This document shows positions 17,817 through 27,348 of a stretch of 64,000 nt of DNA, in pieces. Source of the DNA: Brucepastera parasyntrophica (lineage in GTDB: Bacteria; Spirochaetota; Spirochaetia; Treponematales; Treponemataceae); the NCBI RefSeq assembly GCF_022376835.1, contig NZ_CP084606.1:986501-1050500 (forward strand), given 5' to 3'. Within the stretch, counting starts at the first letter, position 1; every line of letters starts with the position of its first letter. The translations under genes and the position numbers were made by a program. The notes beneath the pieces are model-generated. The model did no database searches. It had not been told where the DNA came from and worked only from the letters and a program-made list of their open reading frames with translations.

Positions 17817-19882
17817 TTAGATTTCCTTAAGGCCCTTTCTGGAACTCTTCTTTGCCGCTGGTCTGCCTCTGCGGCTCCTGTCAGAATCCACAACACCGGC
17901 CTTTGCTGTTTTCGCAGGTTTGCGCCTGGAAGCAGCGGGGGCCGCTGCCGGAGCGTCAGCCGCGGCAGCTTCAATGGCAGGAACTTCCGACGGACTGTCG
18001 TTAATCATATCAAGATATGAAGCGCGTGCGGAAGGTTCGCCGGCTGCAGGATCTTCATCAGCACCGAAGGTCTGGGCAATGTCGGCACGTACGGTTGAAC
18101 GGCGGCGGCTGAATGAGGCAAATGCCGCATCCTGGAAGCCTTTTGAGACTCCATGCAGGAATTCATTCAGAACGTTTGCCATTCCATCGAGAGTGGCTTT
18201 TTTGCGCTTGATTGAAGTAATATCAATATCAAGCAGAAGTCCCGGCTGCAGATGGTAAGGATTGATAAGATAATCAAATTTGTTAAATTCAGTTTCAAGG
18301 AAATCAAGGCGTTCTTCCATTACGCGGCGTTCAATCGGGTACTGGTAGTCATACATACCTTTCAGTTTGTCGCGCATGATAATAAGTCTTTTCCGGAGTT
18401 TGTCTTTTTCATATACAAACGTGCGGTTCATTTTTTCGACTTCGGTTTCACCCGCCTTTACGAAGGAAATTTCATCCCATACCTTGGCTATGCCTTCATA
18501 AACGGGATCGCCCGACTGGTCCTTGTTTTTCTTGATTTTTTCTTGTACAGCCTTGCAAGATCGTTGAAATCGGTAACGCGTTTGAGGAACTTCGAGTCTT
18601 CATAACGTATGCCGAGAACGTCCCATAAATGTTCCACTTCCGTTTCAAAGGAACGGATCATGACTTCATAGGCCTTGCGTTCTTCATTCAGCTGGGCGTT
18701 GTCAAAATAGCGCAGACGGATCTGATAGCGTTCATCCGGCAGATGGGCGGCATCCGTATCGTCATATTCGCGCAGAATCAGTTCGCGGGCGTTTTTGAGG
18801 TTCTCAATATACTGATATCCCATTTTTGAGGTATCAAGGATTGAAGTAAGGGAATTTATAGCGGTATTGAATCCGCGGTTCCGGATATTTTCCGTATCAA
18901 CGATTTTTTTCAGGTTTTCACGGATATTGAGCTGGTCAAATGTTTCAGGATCAATTTCAGCGCGGAGATTATCGATACGTTCCATCAGATCTTTGGCAAT
19001 GACCGCATAGCGGAGGCTCTTCGGATTATCCATGTCATCGCTCGCATGGTCCCGTACCTTGTTCATCTTGGCAAAGATGATTTCGCCGTCTGACATTTCC
19101 TCGACACCCTGATCGATGCGGTCATCTTTCAGTTTTTCAATTTCCTTATCAATTTCATCCATATAATGTTTCGCGATAAGGTCTTTTATAAGATACTGAA
19201 CCGTAGCCTGGTACTGGAAAATAGGGCTTATCAGTTCGGAATCAAGAATGTTAACCGACAGTTTTACATCGGTAACGGTCTTTGGCTTGTAAATATTGTC
19301 CTTAAAAGCGCATTTTACAATTGAATATGCGTTTTCACCGCGGACAAAGGCGCCGACGTCGGTCTTCTGCCGGAGCAGGGAGTTTGTAAGGGTTTCCAGG
19401 TCGTTAACACCGCGCTGGATATGTCCCTGCAGGTGTCCGTACATGTTAACCATGGATTTTTCAATTTCACCGGTATTAAACTTGTCCGCGCCGCCGACTT
19501 CATCAAGAAGCGTGGCAATTTCCTTCGGCGTATAGCGGTTTAAAACCTTCATTTCTTCGCGGTCAATAAAGCCGCGGACTTTTTTCACCATTTCATCTTC
19601 AGCGGTTACCATATAGCGGTTAAACATATTCTGGTAATTCTGGTTAAAATAGTTATAGAGTTTTTCCTTGACACCGCCCATTACGTCAAGTCTTTCAAGG
19701 ACTTCCTTGGGCAGTTTTGTATTCAGGTGATGAAGAACCTTGTTTGTTTCTTCTTCAATTATTTGGTTTACTTCTTTCTGCTGATCACGATAATCCTGCG
19801 CGAGCGAATTTCGGGACCCTACGGCACTGGGTTTTTCCGGGTGAAAAACATTCGGACTCCGGGGCAGATCTATGCTTCCCAT
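17817..19882 (-). CDS. cfpA: Cytoplasmic filament protein A (treponemal CfpA), frameshifted here
   Basis: Subunit of the ribbon-like cytoplasmic filaments that run the length of treponeme cells and are needed for normal cell division in T. denticola (established for the family). The N-terminus [18 protein letters not shown] and the long acidic, coiled-coil-prone helical body match my memory of CfpA. Rejoined length is about 688 residues, close to the known ~678. The frame breaks near 18536 after LARLYKKK, where six A (minus strand) should be seven. The restored sequence reads [20 protein letters not shown] and joins the segment ending at 17817. The last ~60 residues are Pro/Ala then strongly basic ([25 protein letters not shown]). 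It has a strong promoter, GGAAGGAG ribosome site and its own terminator. Confidence 0.92.
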
Positions 19883-19945
19883 AATGTCATCTCCTTCCTT
19901 CTATATTATATCTCAATGAAATTCAGATACAAATCATATACTATT

Positions 19946-19973
19946 ATTATATCCATAGAAAAATTTATGTAAA
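19946..19973 (-). promoter_or_regulatory. cfpA promoter
   Basis: Minus strand TTTACA (19973-19968), 16-nt spacer, TATAAT (19951-19946). It is AT-rich and looks strong, fitting an abundant structural protein. Confidence 0.75.
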
Positions 19974-20049
19974 GCATTTTTTTTTTTTGTGAGATGCATT
20001 TTTCTGTATAATGGTATAAACTATGATAAACTGATGCCAGGAGTATGTA

Positions 20050-20968
20050 ATGATGAAAAAAATGGATTAGCGCTTCTTCTCATACCTCTTTTTTCCATAA
20101 TTTTTCCGGTATTTGCGGGTGAGAGAACGATTCCTGTTGATATGTTCCTTATGATAGACAAATCCCTTTCAATGGAAGAACCCGGAAAGTTTGAAACTAT
20201 GCATACATGGGTGCAGGAACAGCTGCTCGGCCAAATGCTGATAGAAGGCGACTGGATTACCCTTTACAGTTTTTACGGGAAACCGGACCATCTGCTTACC
20301 CTGACGATTGCAGGAGAGGCGGATCGGGCAAAAATTATACAGGTTTTCAATTCCATTGAGCCTGACGGACGTTTTACCGATATCGGCCTTGCGCTGGATA
20401 CGCTCAAGGATGCTTTAAAACAGCGGGGAGAAAATGACCGGTATAAAATAATGCTTCTTTTGACCGATTTGCGGCAGGAAGCCCCTGGACATCGCGGTAT
20501 GCCGGTGTCATTGATCCATTTAAAAGCCCTTATCTCGCACAGGCGCGGTCTGTGAAGCATGATAACTGGTATGAAATAACACTCGATATGGATATACAGG
20601 AAAAGGTCGTAAAAACTACCCGGGACCTCTTTTCGGATATTTTAAAATTGCAGGGAGCGGAACACGCCTCATCATATCCCGGGGCGTCCGATCTTGAACT
20701 CGAAGACGGAACCGGAATTGCGGGACCGATGCTTCCGGGAGACTCCGTTGCCCATTCAATAGAAGAAAAAACACCCCAGACACGCCAGAAAACAGAAAAA
20801 CAGGTTAAAACGGCAGGAGAAAGACCTGCGTGGCTGATACCTGTTATTATTATTGTTGTTGTCATAATAGTGATTATCTGCTTTTTCATATTTATCCTGC
20901 CCGGTCTTACACGGGGGAGAGATGATGATGAGAAAAAGAAGAAAAAAACAGCTGGTACAGGGATATAA
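20050..20968 (+). CDS. Membrane-anchored von Willebrand factor A protein (Tp0750-like), frameshifted twice here
   Basis: Rejoined length about 306 residues. A signal peptide (MMKKNGLALLLIPLF...PVFAG) is followed by a vWA domain. It has the metal-site motif DKSLS in VDMFLMIDKSLSMEE, the Thr in GRFTDIG, and the Asp in LLLTDLRQE. A C-terminal membrane anchor follows (WLIPVIIIVVVIIVIICFF) with a basic tail. Two single-base losses break it. Seven A after the start codons (20056-20062) should be eight; this restores the signal peptide and an ATG six bases after CAGGAG. Four C near 20482 should be five, which restores APWTSRYAGVIDP. By order next to a pallilysin-like gene it resembles T. pallidum Tp0750, reported to have a vWA domain and protease activity. 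That assignment rests on memory. Confidence 0.83.
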
Positions 20969-22470
20969 TGAAAAAACTGATAGGTATTATACTTGCCGCG
21001 GTCCTGCTGGCCGGTGTTTTTGTGCTGGTTCTGGTCACACGGAATAACAATTCCGGTCCGGACACCGAAAAACAGGCGGCAAGGACTATTATTCCGGATG
21101 CAGACGCTGCTTCCGGAGAAGAAACAAGCAATTTGCAGGAAATTCTTACCTATGATGAGCTTCAGGTAAAGCCGCTCATTGTACTTGAGCCCGATGAAAT
21201 TTTTGTTCAGGCGCTTACCGTTGATTTAAACAAGGATGAAACGCCCGACCAGATTTGCGCGGTAAAAAAAAGTACCCGGCCTGAAATATACCTGGTTCCC
21301 GGCATACAGAACCCAATAACAGGTGTATATACCCGGCTGGAAAGCGTCCCTACGGCAATCACACAGACAAGGACCTTTATTTTTTATTCCATGGATGTTA
21401 TCGGAGACCGGAATTATGCAATAGTCTGTTCGGGTTTGACTGATGATATCATACAGGTCCTCTCTGTTTTCCGGCCTGAAATCCGGGAAGGAAAGACTTT
21501 TTTGCAGTCAGTGGCTGAAATACAGTCGGACGGATCAATAACCATTCAGGAAAACAGCCGCTCTTCCGCCTATAATCTTGGGCTGACTTCGGGTGATAGT
21601 TTTCCTATTATCAGCCTTAATTCCGATCCCGCCGCGCCCCAATCCCTTGATCAGATTGAACGCACATACCGATGGAACAGGATATCAGGGAGATACGAAC
21701 TGGCTTCGGAAAGGGAAATCAAAGGTAAAAAAATTGAAAGTGTGCTTTTGATCCAGCTCAGAAACGGTAATATCAATGCATTTGAAGATTTCCTTGACGG
21801 ATTGTGGTATATAACCTCTGCAGCACCGGATTCCCGCTATCTGTTTTTTGATAACGCAAAAAACGAACTCGTTTTTTACACCGGCGAAACCGAAGAGATC
21901 TTTGCACGGGATTCCATATCTCCCAGAAGAAACGGGGTCTATATGGTTACCCATAATGAGACCATAGCCAGTATCCGGCGGCTGATGGATATCGAGCTGG
22001 CGGGTACAGATGAAATCCGTATGAAAGTTCATGAAGATGTTCAGCTGAAAATCGGGGTCGGGTCAAACTGGGACGGAACATACCGGAAAATGCAGAATAC
22101 GGCGGCTATGCCGGTTAATGAAAGCACACGGCTTCTTTCGCAGGTCAGACAAATTATTGACGTGTCGCAGGAGGAATGGATATCGGCAGCCGGTCAGACA
22201 ATCATTCTCTCCAATAATGCATATACCCTGAACAGAACGACGGGGTCTGAAACAGGCCGGTGCGCGCTGCTGAGTGTTCAGGGAAGGCCGGTGTTTCAGT
22301 TCAAACCGGATTCCGCCAATGGAAAATCGACATTTTATCTTGTAGATGCAGGATCGAAAATGGAAAAAGGTGAAACAATACAGACCCTTACCCTTTCAGA
22401 GGTAAGCATTTCAATGAATACTATTCTGTTTGAAGGGAGTCCTGCCCTGACTTTTTTGCGGAAAATATAG
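20968..22470 (+). CDS. Pallilysin-related (Tp0751-like) envelope protein
   Basis: 500 residues with an N-terminal uncleaved signal or anchor (MKKLIGIILAAVLLAGVFVLVLV). The body is beta-rich. About residue 270-330 has a lipocalin-type G-x-W signature (FLDGLWYITSA) followed by alternating strands (RYLFFDNAKNELVFYTGE), which fits the lipocalin fold reported for T. pallidum Tp0751. No HExxH metalloprotease motif is visible, so protease function is not supported. It overlaps the vWA gene stop codon (TAATG), so the two are translationally coupled, as tp0750-tp0751 are reported to be. Function suggested by context is host or surface adhesion; confident family placement needs a profile search. Confidence 0.65.
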   Translation: MKKLIGIILAAVLLAGVFVLVLVTRNNNSGPDTEKQAARTIIPDADAASGEETSNLQEILTYDELQVKPLIVLEPDEIFVQALTVDLNKDETPDQICAVKKSTRPEIYLVPGIQNPITGVYTRLESVPTAITQTRTFIFYSMDVIGDRNYAIVCSGLTDDIIQVLSVFRPEIREGKTFLQSVAEIQSDGSITIQENSRSSAYNLGLTSGDSFPIISLNSDPAAPQSLDQIERTYRWNRISGRYELASEREIKGKKIESVLLIQLRNGNINAFEDFLDGLWYITSAAPDSRYLFFDNAKNELVFYTGETEEIFARDSISPRRNGVYMVTHNETIASIRRLMDIELAGTDEIRMKVHEDVQLKIGVGSNWDGTYRKMQNTAAMPVNESTRLLSQVRQIIDVSQEEWISAAGQTIILSNNAYTLNRTTGSETGRCALLSVQGRPVFQFKPDSANGKSTFYLVDAGSKMEKGETIQTLTLSEVSISMNTILFEGSPALTFLRKI

Positions 22471-22499
22471 GACCTTTTCAGGAAAGCTTACTGCTTGGC

Positions 22500-23510
22500 C
22501 TATTCAAATACAAGAAAACATTCAAACCCGGCATTTTTAAGACGGGCTCCGGTTGAATGGGATGCGTCTTCAGGAACAAGCACCTGATAGTATACCGTAC
22601 CGCTTGGGCGCGTAGTGGTTCTGATAAAGGGTTTAAAGCCGAGGCTCTGGAGTTTCCGCACAAGGTCTTCCGAGTTTTCCCTGCTCCTGAAAAAACCGAC
22701 CTGCTGCCACATATCACTCTTTTCAGCCTCAGGTCCGGCGGAAGCCGGCTGTTCGGGAACAGTCTGGATATCAGTGACCTTTCCCGGGACTTCTGCTATC
22801 TGAATTGCTGTCTGCGGAAATGGGCTTTCCTGTTTCCGTTCCATCAGGTACCAGAAAGAAACAGGGGCAAGTTCCATGTTTCCGTTTATTATTGCGGCTT
22901 CCGGACTTTCCGGATACAGGCGTATCAGATCATCCTTCGCTTTTTTATCATTGTCCGACCACCAGAGTGTAAACAGCAAACCGGGAGCGTAGTCGGAATA
23001 TGCAGGCTGCTGGGTGTACGCTTTGATAAGGCTTATTGCCGAATCGCGGTCAGCGGCGGATGCGAGCTGTATCCAGGCGCTGTACACACGAGCCCGCGTC
23101 AGTATTTTTTCATCAAAACAGGTCAAAAGCACAGCCCGGACAAAGCCTTCTGCCTGTGATATATCATTACAGGCAAGAGCGCAGCGGGCCGCGTCGAGAA
23201 TCAGGGAATCATCCCGGCCTTCAGGATCGGCAAAAGCCGCCTGGGCAAAATGCTGTGAGGCTTCCCCGAGAAAGCCTATTCTTTCCTCGTACCCCGCGAG
23301 CGCCGCCAAAAGCTGTTTTTTTTCAGCCGGAGTTGTAATTTCATTTGCGGCAGCCAGCAGTGAAGGAATAATGGTTTCAGGAGAACCGGATTCAAAGGCT
23401 GAAGTAAGGATCCGCGCTACAGCAACGGAATACTGCTCCGGAAAGAGCGGGACAAAAGATAAAAAAAAACAAATGCCGAAGAAAAATCCTTTATTCTTTA
23501 ACCGGTTCAT
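22500..23510 (-). CDS. Secreted SPOR-domain protein with helical repeats
   Basis: 336 residues. A signal peptide (about 1-23) precedes a TPR-like helical region (residues ~25-210). A Pro/Glu-rich linker then leads to a C-terminal SPOR domain of ~70 residues (WQQVGFFRSRENSEDLVRKL, SGTVYYQVLVP). SPOR domains bind denuded peptidoglycan glycans at septa, so this is probably a periplasmic division or envelope protein. It overlaps the LapA-like gene by four bases (ATGA) at the end of the folD-folE2-miaB operon. Confidence 0.82.
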   Translation of the reverse strand: MNRLKNKGFFFGICFFLSFVPLFPEQYSVAVARILTSAFESGSPETIIPSLLAAANEITTPAEKKQLLAALAGYEERIGFLGEASQHFAQAAFADPEGRDDSLILDAARCALACNDISQAEGFVRAVLLTCFDEKILTRARVYSAWIQLASAADRDSAISLIKAYTQQPAYSDYAPGLLFTLWWSDNDKKAKDDLIRLYPESPEAAIINGNMELAPVSFWYLMERKQESPFPQTAIQIAEVPGKVTDIQTVPEQPASAGPEAEKSDMWQQVGFFRSRENSEDLVRKLQSLGFKPFIRTTTRPSGTVYYQVLVPEDASHSTGARLKNAGFECFLVFE

Positions 23511-23821
23511 TTTACTTCTTTTGGTCCCGGAGTACCGGGATTCTGTTCCGCGGGCTTTTTCCCCGGAGGCAGAGGTGAAGTACCTGACGGTTTCTGGTCC
23601 CTGCGTACGGTATCAGAATGATTGTTTTTCCGGAATCCTATAAAAAAAGGAATGGAACAGAGCGTTCCCGCAATAAAAGCAAGGAGGACGCTCAGATAAA
23701 CGGGAACATCCTTGAAGGTATGAAAAACAACGGAAACACTGCAGCTGTTCTCAAGATTATAACCGATAAAAAAAGCGGCAAAGACAAGTATTATTACAAA
23801 TAAAATTAATTTATACGGCAT
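23507..23821 (-). CDS. LapA-domain small membrane protein
   Basis: 104 residues: two hydrophobic segments (about 4-22 and 40-62) separated by a short loop with the family-like NLENSCSVSVVF stretch. A Pro-rich, charged C-terminal tail (about 35 residues) follows. LapA/YciS-type proteins are linked to lipopolysaccharide assembly in enterobacteria. Treponemes lack LPS, so the role here is unknown. It is 12 bases downstream of miaB. Confidence 0.7.
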   Translation of the reverse strand: MPYKLILFVIILVFAAFFIGYNLENSCSVSVVFHTFKDVPVYLSVLLAFIAGTLCSIPFFIGFRKNNHSDTVRRDQKPSGTSPLPPGKKPAEQNPGTPGPKEVK

Positions 23822-23833
23822 ATGTATCTCCCC

Positions 23834-25192
23834 TTACCGGCTGAGGATATCGGTTCCGGCTTCTTTTATTCTCGCACGAAATGTTCTCCCGCGCAAGCAT
23901 ATGAGTTCAGCTTCAACAAAATTTCCGATTAATCCGGTATTGTTTTTTCCCTCAAAAACAACCATTTCGCCAAGCTCGGTATGTCCGAATAATTCTTCCG
24001 GGTTGTTTCTGGACGTTGATTCGACCAGTACCGGAACCGTTTTACCGACCCGTTTCCGCATTAAATCCGCGGAGAGACTGTTTTGCAATTTTATAATCCG
24101 GGCAAGCCGTTCCTTTCTCACGGATTCCGGGACCTGATCAGGGAAGGAGCAGGCTTTTGTTCCTTCTCTGGGATTATAATAATACATATAGGCGGCATCA
24201 AAACGGATTGTTTTTATCAGATCGATGGTCTGTTCCACATCTTCTTCGGTTTCTCCGGGAAAGCCGACAAGAATATCCGTGGAAAATGTAACGCCGGGTA
24301 TTTTTTCCCGGATGCGTCCGATCAGAGAGAGGTATGATTCACGTGTGTAGCGGCGGTTCATCGCCTGCAAAATCCGGTTTGAACCATGCTGTACCGGCAA
24401 ATGTATAAAGCTGCACACCAATTCTTCCCGGGCGATTACCTCGATCAGTTCATCGGAAAGGTCCTTGGGATGGCTGGACATAAAACGAACCCAGCGGATG
24501 GAGCCTTTTTTTTCTATATGCCGGACAATTGCCGTTAACAGAGCGGGGAAATTCACTGTTTTTTCTGTTTCAGGATCATAAAAACGGTAGGAATTAACAT
24601 TCTGCCCCAGCAGGGTTATTTCGCGTACTCCTTTGTCCGCGAGAACATCAAGTTCGGCAAGAATTTCATCGACGGCGCGGGAAACTTCGCGCCCTCTGAC
24701 ATAGGGAACAATACAATATGAACAGAAATTATTGCATCCGTTCATAATAGGAACAAAAGTTTGAAACGCGCCTGATTCGTATGATGAGGGAGCGAAGAAA
24801 TATTCATTTACAGGCTTTTCATCAATGCTGATATAGGGCCTTTTTTCCTCAAGGGCCTGGAATATATCAATAAAAATCTGCCGTTCAAACATTCCGACTA
24901 CAAAGTCAACTTTCGGAAATCGCTGTTGTAATTCTTCATGCAGGCGCTCCGCCATACAGCCCATTACAAGCAGGGTAAATGCCCTCTTTTTTTTCAGGGC
25001 AGTAAAATGCGCAAGACGGCCAAAAACCCTGGTTTCCGCTGTTATCCGTACCGAACAGGTATTAATAATTACCAGATCGGCGTCTTCTGCTGCTCCGGCC
25101 CGGGTCCAGCCTCTTGAAATAAGGGTTTGCTCGACCGAGGCTGATTCGGCGTGATTCATCTGGCACCCGTACGTTTCAAAGAAGTAGGTCAA
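23834..25192 (-). CDS. miaB: tRNA-2-methylthio-N6-dimethylallyladenosine synthase
   Basis: 452 residues. Radical-SAM methylthiotransferase that adds a 2-methylthio group to i6A37 of tRNAs reading UNN codons. The N-terminal UPF0004 domain has its Cys ligands (TYGCQMNHAES, NTCSVR, MGCMAER). The radical SAM motif CxxxCxxC is in NNFCSYCIVPYVRGREVSR, and a TRAM domain closes the protein. The start is a TTG (25192-25190) overlapping the folE2 TGA stop, with AAGGAG about eight bases upstream, so translation is coupled. TTG starts are shared with folE2 just upstream. Confidence 0.95.
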   Translation of the reverse strand: MTYFFETYGCQMNHAESASVEQTLISRGWTRAGAAEDADLVIINTCSVRITAETRVFGRLAHFTALKKKRAFTLLVMGCMAERLHEELQQRFPKVDFVVGMFERQIFIDIFQALEEKRPYISIDEKPVNEYFFAPSSYESGAFQTFVPIMNGCNNFCSYCIVPYVRGREVSRAVDEILAELDVLADKGVREITLLGQNVNSYRFYDPETEKTVNFPALLTAIVRHIEKKGSIRWVRFMSSHPKDLSDELIEVIAREELVCSFIHLPVQHGSNRILQAMNRRYTRESYLSLIGRIREKIPGVTFSTDILVGFPGETEEDVEQTIDLIKTIRFDAAYMYYYNPREGTKACSFPDQVPESVRKERLARIIKLQNSLSADLMRKRVGKTVPVLVESTSRNNPEELFGHTELGEMVVFEGKNNTGLIGNFVEAELICLRGRTFRARIKEAGTDILSR

Positions 25193-26016
25193 CAGATATC
25201 TCCTTTTTGGATTCCCGGCGGGTATTCGGCGTAGGCAAAAGCGCTGTGATTGTGGATACTTTCAAAATTTTCGGCTTCGACACTGTACCAGGGGAAAGCT
25301 CCCAGCTGGGGAATAGCAAGCAGAACATCCCGGACCATGTCTTCCACAAATTTCGGGTTATCATAGGCTGTTTCAGTTACATATTTTTCATCTTCGCGCT
25401 TCAAAAGGGTGTATACAGCACTTGAAGCGCAGCTCTCTATAAGTGCGACCATATCCTCAATCCAGAAAAACGGACCCAGTTCAAGTTTTACCCTGACCAT
25501 GCCCCGCTGGTTATGCGCGCCGTAGTCACTAATTGCCTTTGAACAGGGGCAAACCGTTTGAACCGGGGCCGCCACTGATACATAAAAGGTACTCCGTTCG
25601 GCAACCGGAGACAAAACGCCCTGGCCGCCACATCCTGAAACAGTGCCTTCAAAGGAACATTCATAACTCATCATGGCACTCTGGCCCGAAACAGGAGCCT
25701 TTTTTTCTATAAAAAAAGGAAAGGTCATTTCTCCGAAAGCGCGGGCAGCATCAAGTGAAAGCCGTATTTCTTCAAGCATATCAAGAAAATGGGGCATTGA
25801 AAGTTTTTCACGGTGACTGTGGAAAACTTCAATAAATCGGCTCATATGGGTACCCTTAAAATGTCTGGGCAGATTAACATATAAATTGACAGACGCAGTG
25901 GTATTCTGGATTTTTCTGTCCCGGTCAAGCACATGTACGGGATATTTAAGTCCCTTTATTCCCACTTTTTCCAGCGGAACATCACGGCTGTCCGGTTCAT
26001 TCTGGATATCAACCAA
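25189..26016 (-). CDS. folE2: GTP cyclohydrolase FolE2 (type IB)
   Basis: 275 residues. Converts GTP to 7,8-dihydroneopterin triphosphate, the first step of folate (and queuosine) synthesis. It is a metal-flexible alternative to FolE. Diagnostic blocks are GTHMSRFIEVFHSHRE, the zinc/metal Cys region QTVCPCSKAISDYGAHNQRG and NFESIHNHSAFAYAEYPPG. The start is TTG at 26016 with AAGGAG eight bases before it; no ATG start is available nearby. It lies between a dispersed repeat copy and miaB, downstream of folD, a folate-themed operon. Confidence 0.95.
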   Translation of the reverse strand: MVDIQNEPDSRDVPLEKVGIKGLKYPVHVLDRDRKIQNTTASVNLYVNLPRHFKGTHMSRFIEVFHSHREKLSMPHFLDMLEEIRLSLDAARAFGEMTFPFFIEKKAPVSGQSAMMSYECSFEGTVSGCGGQGVLSPVAERSTFYVSVAAPVQTVCPCSKAISDYGAHNQRGMVRVKLELGPFFWIEDMVALIESCASSAVYTLLKREDEKYVTETAYDNPKFVEDMVRDVLLAIPQLGAFPWYSVEAENFESIHNHSAFAYAEYPPGIQKGDIC

Positions 26017-26030
26017 AAAAATACTCCTTG

Positions 26031-26159
26031 TTTATTCGTGCCGAGGGTTTAATACCCCGCCGGTTTGCGGTGTTTTTTATAGGTTCCATGGTATTAAACC
26101 CGAGAACAATTCCACGGGAAAACAGAAACTCCCCCGCTGTCTTGCGGCAGGGTACTTCA
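26031..26159 (+). repeat. Dispersed palindromic repeat, long form (copy 2)
   Basis: Left module TTTATTCGTGCCGAGGG and TTTAATACCCCGCC. The middle module contains CCATGGTATTAAACCCGAG and CAATTCCACGGGA, whose GGTATTAAACCC is the inverse of the left GGGTTTAATACC. A diverged right palindrome (CCCCCGCTGTCTTGCGGCAGGG) follows. It lies inside the folD-folE2 operon and touches the folD stop codon. Confidence 0.85.
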
Positions 26160-27038
26160 TTTTTCCGCAGTGTTTTTTGCCGCCTGAAGCGTGTTTTCCA
26201 TAAGCATTGCGATTGTCATTGGCCCTACCCCGCGCGGAACAGGCGTTATATATGAAGCTATTTCACTGACAGGTCCAAAATCAACATCACCGCACAGCCG
26301 GAAGCCTTTTTTTGCGGCAGGATCTTCAACACGGTTAACCCCCACATCAATTACCGCGGCTCCCGGTTTTACCATACCGGCTGTAATCATGGCGGGGCTG
26401 CCGGCGGCAGCTATCAGAATATCGGCCTGCCTGGTCATTTCAGGAAGATTGCGCGTCCCGGTGTGGCAAACAGTAACGGTCGCATTATATTCTCTGCGGG
26501 CAAGCAGGATCGACAGGGGTTTTCCTACAATATTGGAACGCCCGACAACCACTGCATGTGCGCCTTTTGTTTCAATGCCTGCTTCTCTGAGCAAAACCAG
26601 CACTCCCCTCGGCGTGCAGGGTAAAAAACCAGGGCGTTCTATTACCATATTTCCCACATTAACCGGATGAAATCCGTCTACATCTTTTTCAGGTACTATC
26701 GACATAATTACCCGGGATTCATCAATATGTCCGGGAAGGGGAAGCTGGACCAGGATTCCATGGACGCTATCGTCGCTGTTAAGCGTCTTAATCAAACCAA
26801 GCAATTCATCTTCCGTTGTTGACTCAGGCAGCCGGTAACTCCGGTCAATCATGCCTGTTTCAGCCAGAGCCTTTTCCTTGCCGGTAACATAAGACACTGA
26901 AGCAGGATTTTCGCCTACCAGAATAACAGCCAGACAGGCATGGACGCCGGTCTTTTCCTTAAGCAGGGACACTTCGGAAGTGATCCGGGAGCGGACAGAA
27001 GCCGCAATTGAAAAACCATCTATAACAAAAGCACTCAT
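26157..27038 (-). CDS. folD: Bifunctional methylenetetrahydrofolate dehydrogenase/cyclohydrolase
   Basis: 293 residues. Interconverts 5,10-methylene-, methenyl- and 10-formyl-tetrahydrofolate in one-carbon metabolism. Motifs: the catalytic Tyr/Lys region [30 protein letters not shown], the NADP-binding [14 protein letters not shown] and the C-terminal [16 protein letters not shown]. Start ATG 27038 with GAGG about five bases upstream. It is first in the operon folD-folE2-miaB-lapA-SPOR. Its 3' end abuts a dispersed repeat that could act as a terminator or processing site inside the operon. Confidence 0.96.
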   Translation of the reverse strand: MSAFVIDGFSIAASVRSRITSEVSLLKEKTGVHACLAVILVGENPASVSYVTGKEKALAETGMIDRSYRLPESTTEDELLGLIKTLNSDDSVHGILVQLPLPGHIDESRVIMSIVPEKDVDGFHPVNVGNMVIERPGFLPCTPRGVLVLLREAGIETKGAHAVVVGRSNIVGKPLSILLARREYNATVTVCHTGTRNLPEMTRQADILIAAAGSPAMITAGMVKPGAAVIDVGVNRVEDPAAKKGFRLCGDVDFGPVSEIASYITPVPRGVGPMTIAMLMENTLQAAKNTAEK

Positions 27039-27348
27039 ATCATCCTCTTTTATATACAGTGAGATACCGTAACTCTGCCCGGCGGACGGGAACGGAATTC
27101 TGCAGCCGGTTTGATTATACTATGGTTATACACAATTTTTTCAGGTTTGTCAGGTAAGGGCTGTCCAAAACAGCGGCCTTTTGTAAAAAGCGGCCAAACA
27201 GACAGATGAAAACCTGCGGAACTCCCGGACTGGCCGGTATTTTTGAAAATTTCTTGTCACGCAACCCGTAACCTTCAAATATAATTCTTTGTTGTTACAC
27301 ATACCGTATTGATAGACAATACAGGATAAAATGAGGTATAGTATTCCA
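27039..27348. other. Divergent intergenic region folD / outer-membrane gene
   Basis: On the minus strand a promoter for folD reads CTGACA (27153-27148), 17-nt spacer, TATAAC (27130-27125). On the plus side TTGTCA and TATAAT occur near 27254-27281 but with a 20-nt gap, so that promoter is uncertain. No coding sequence or repeat is seen. Confidence 0.55.
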
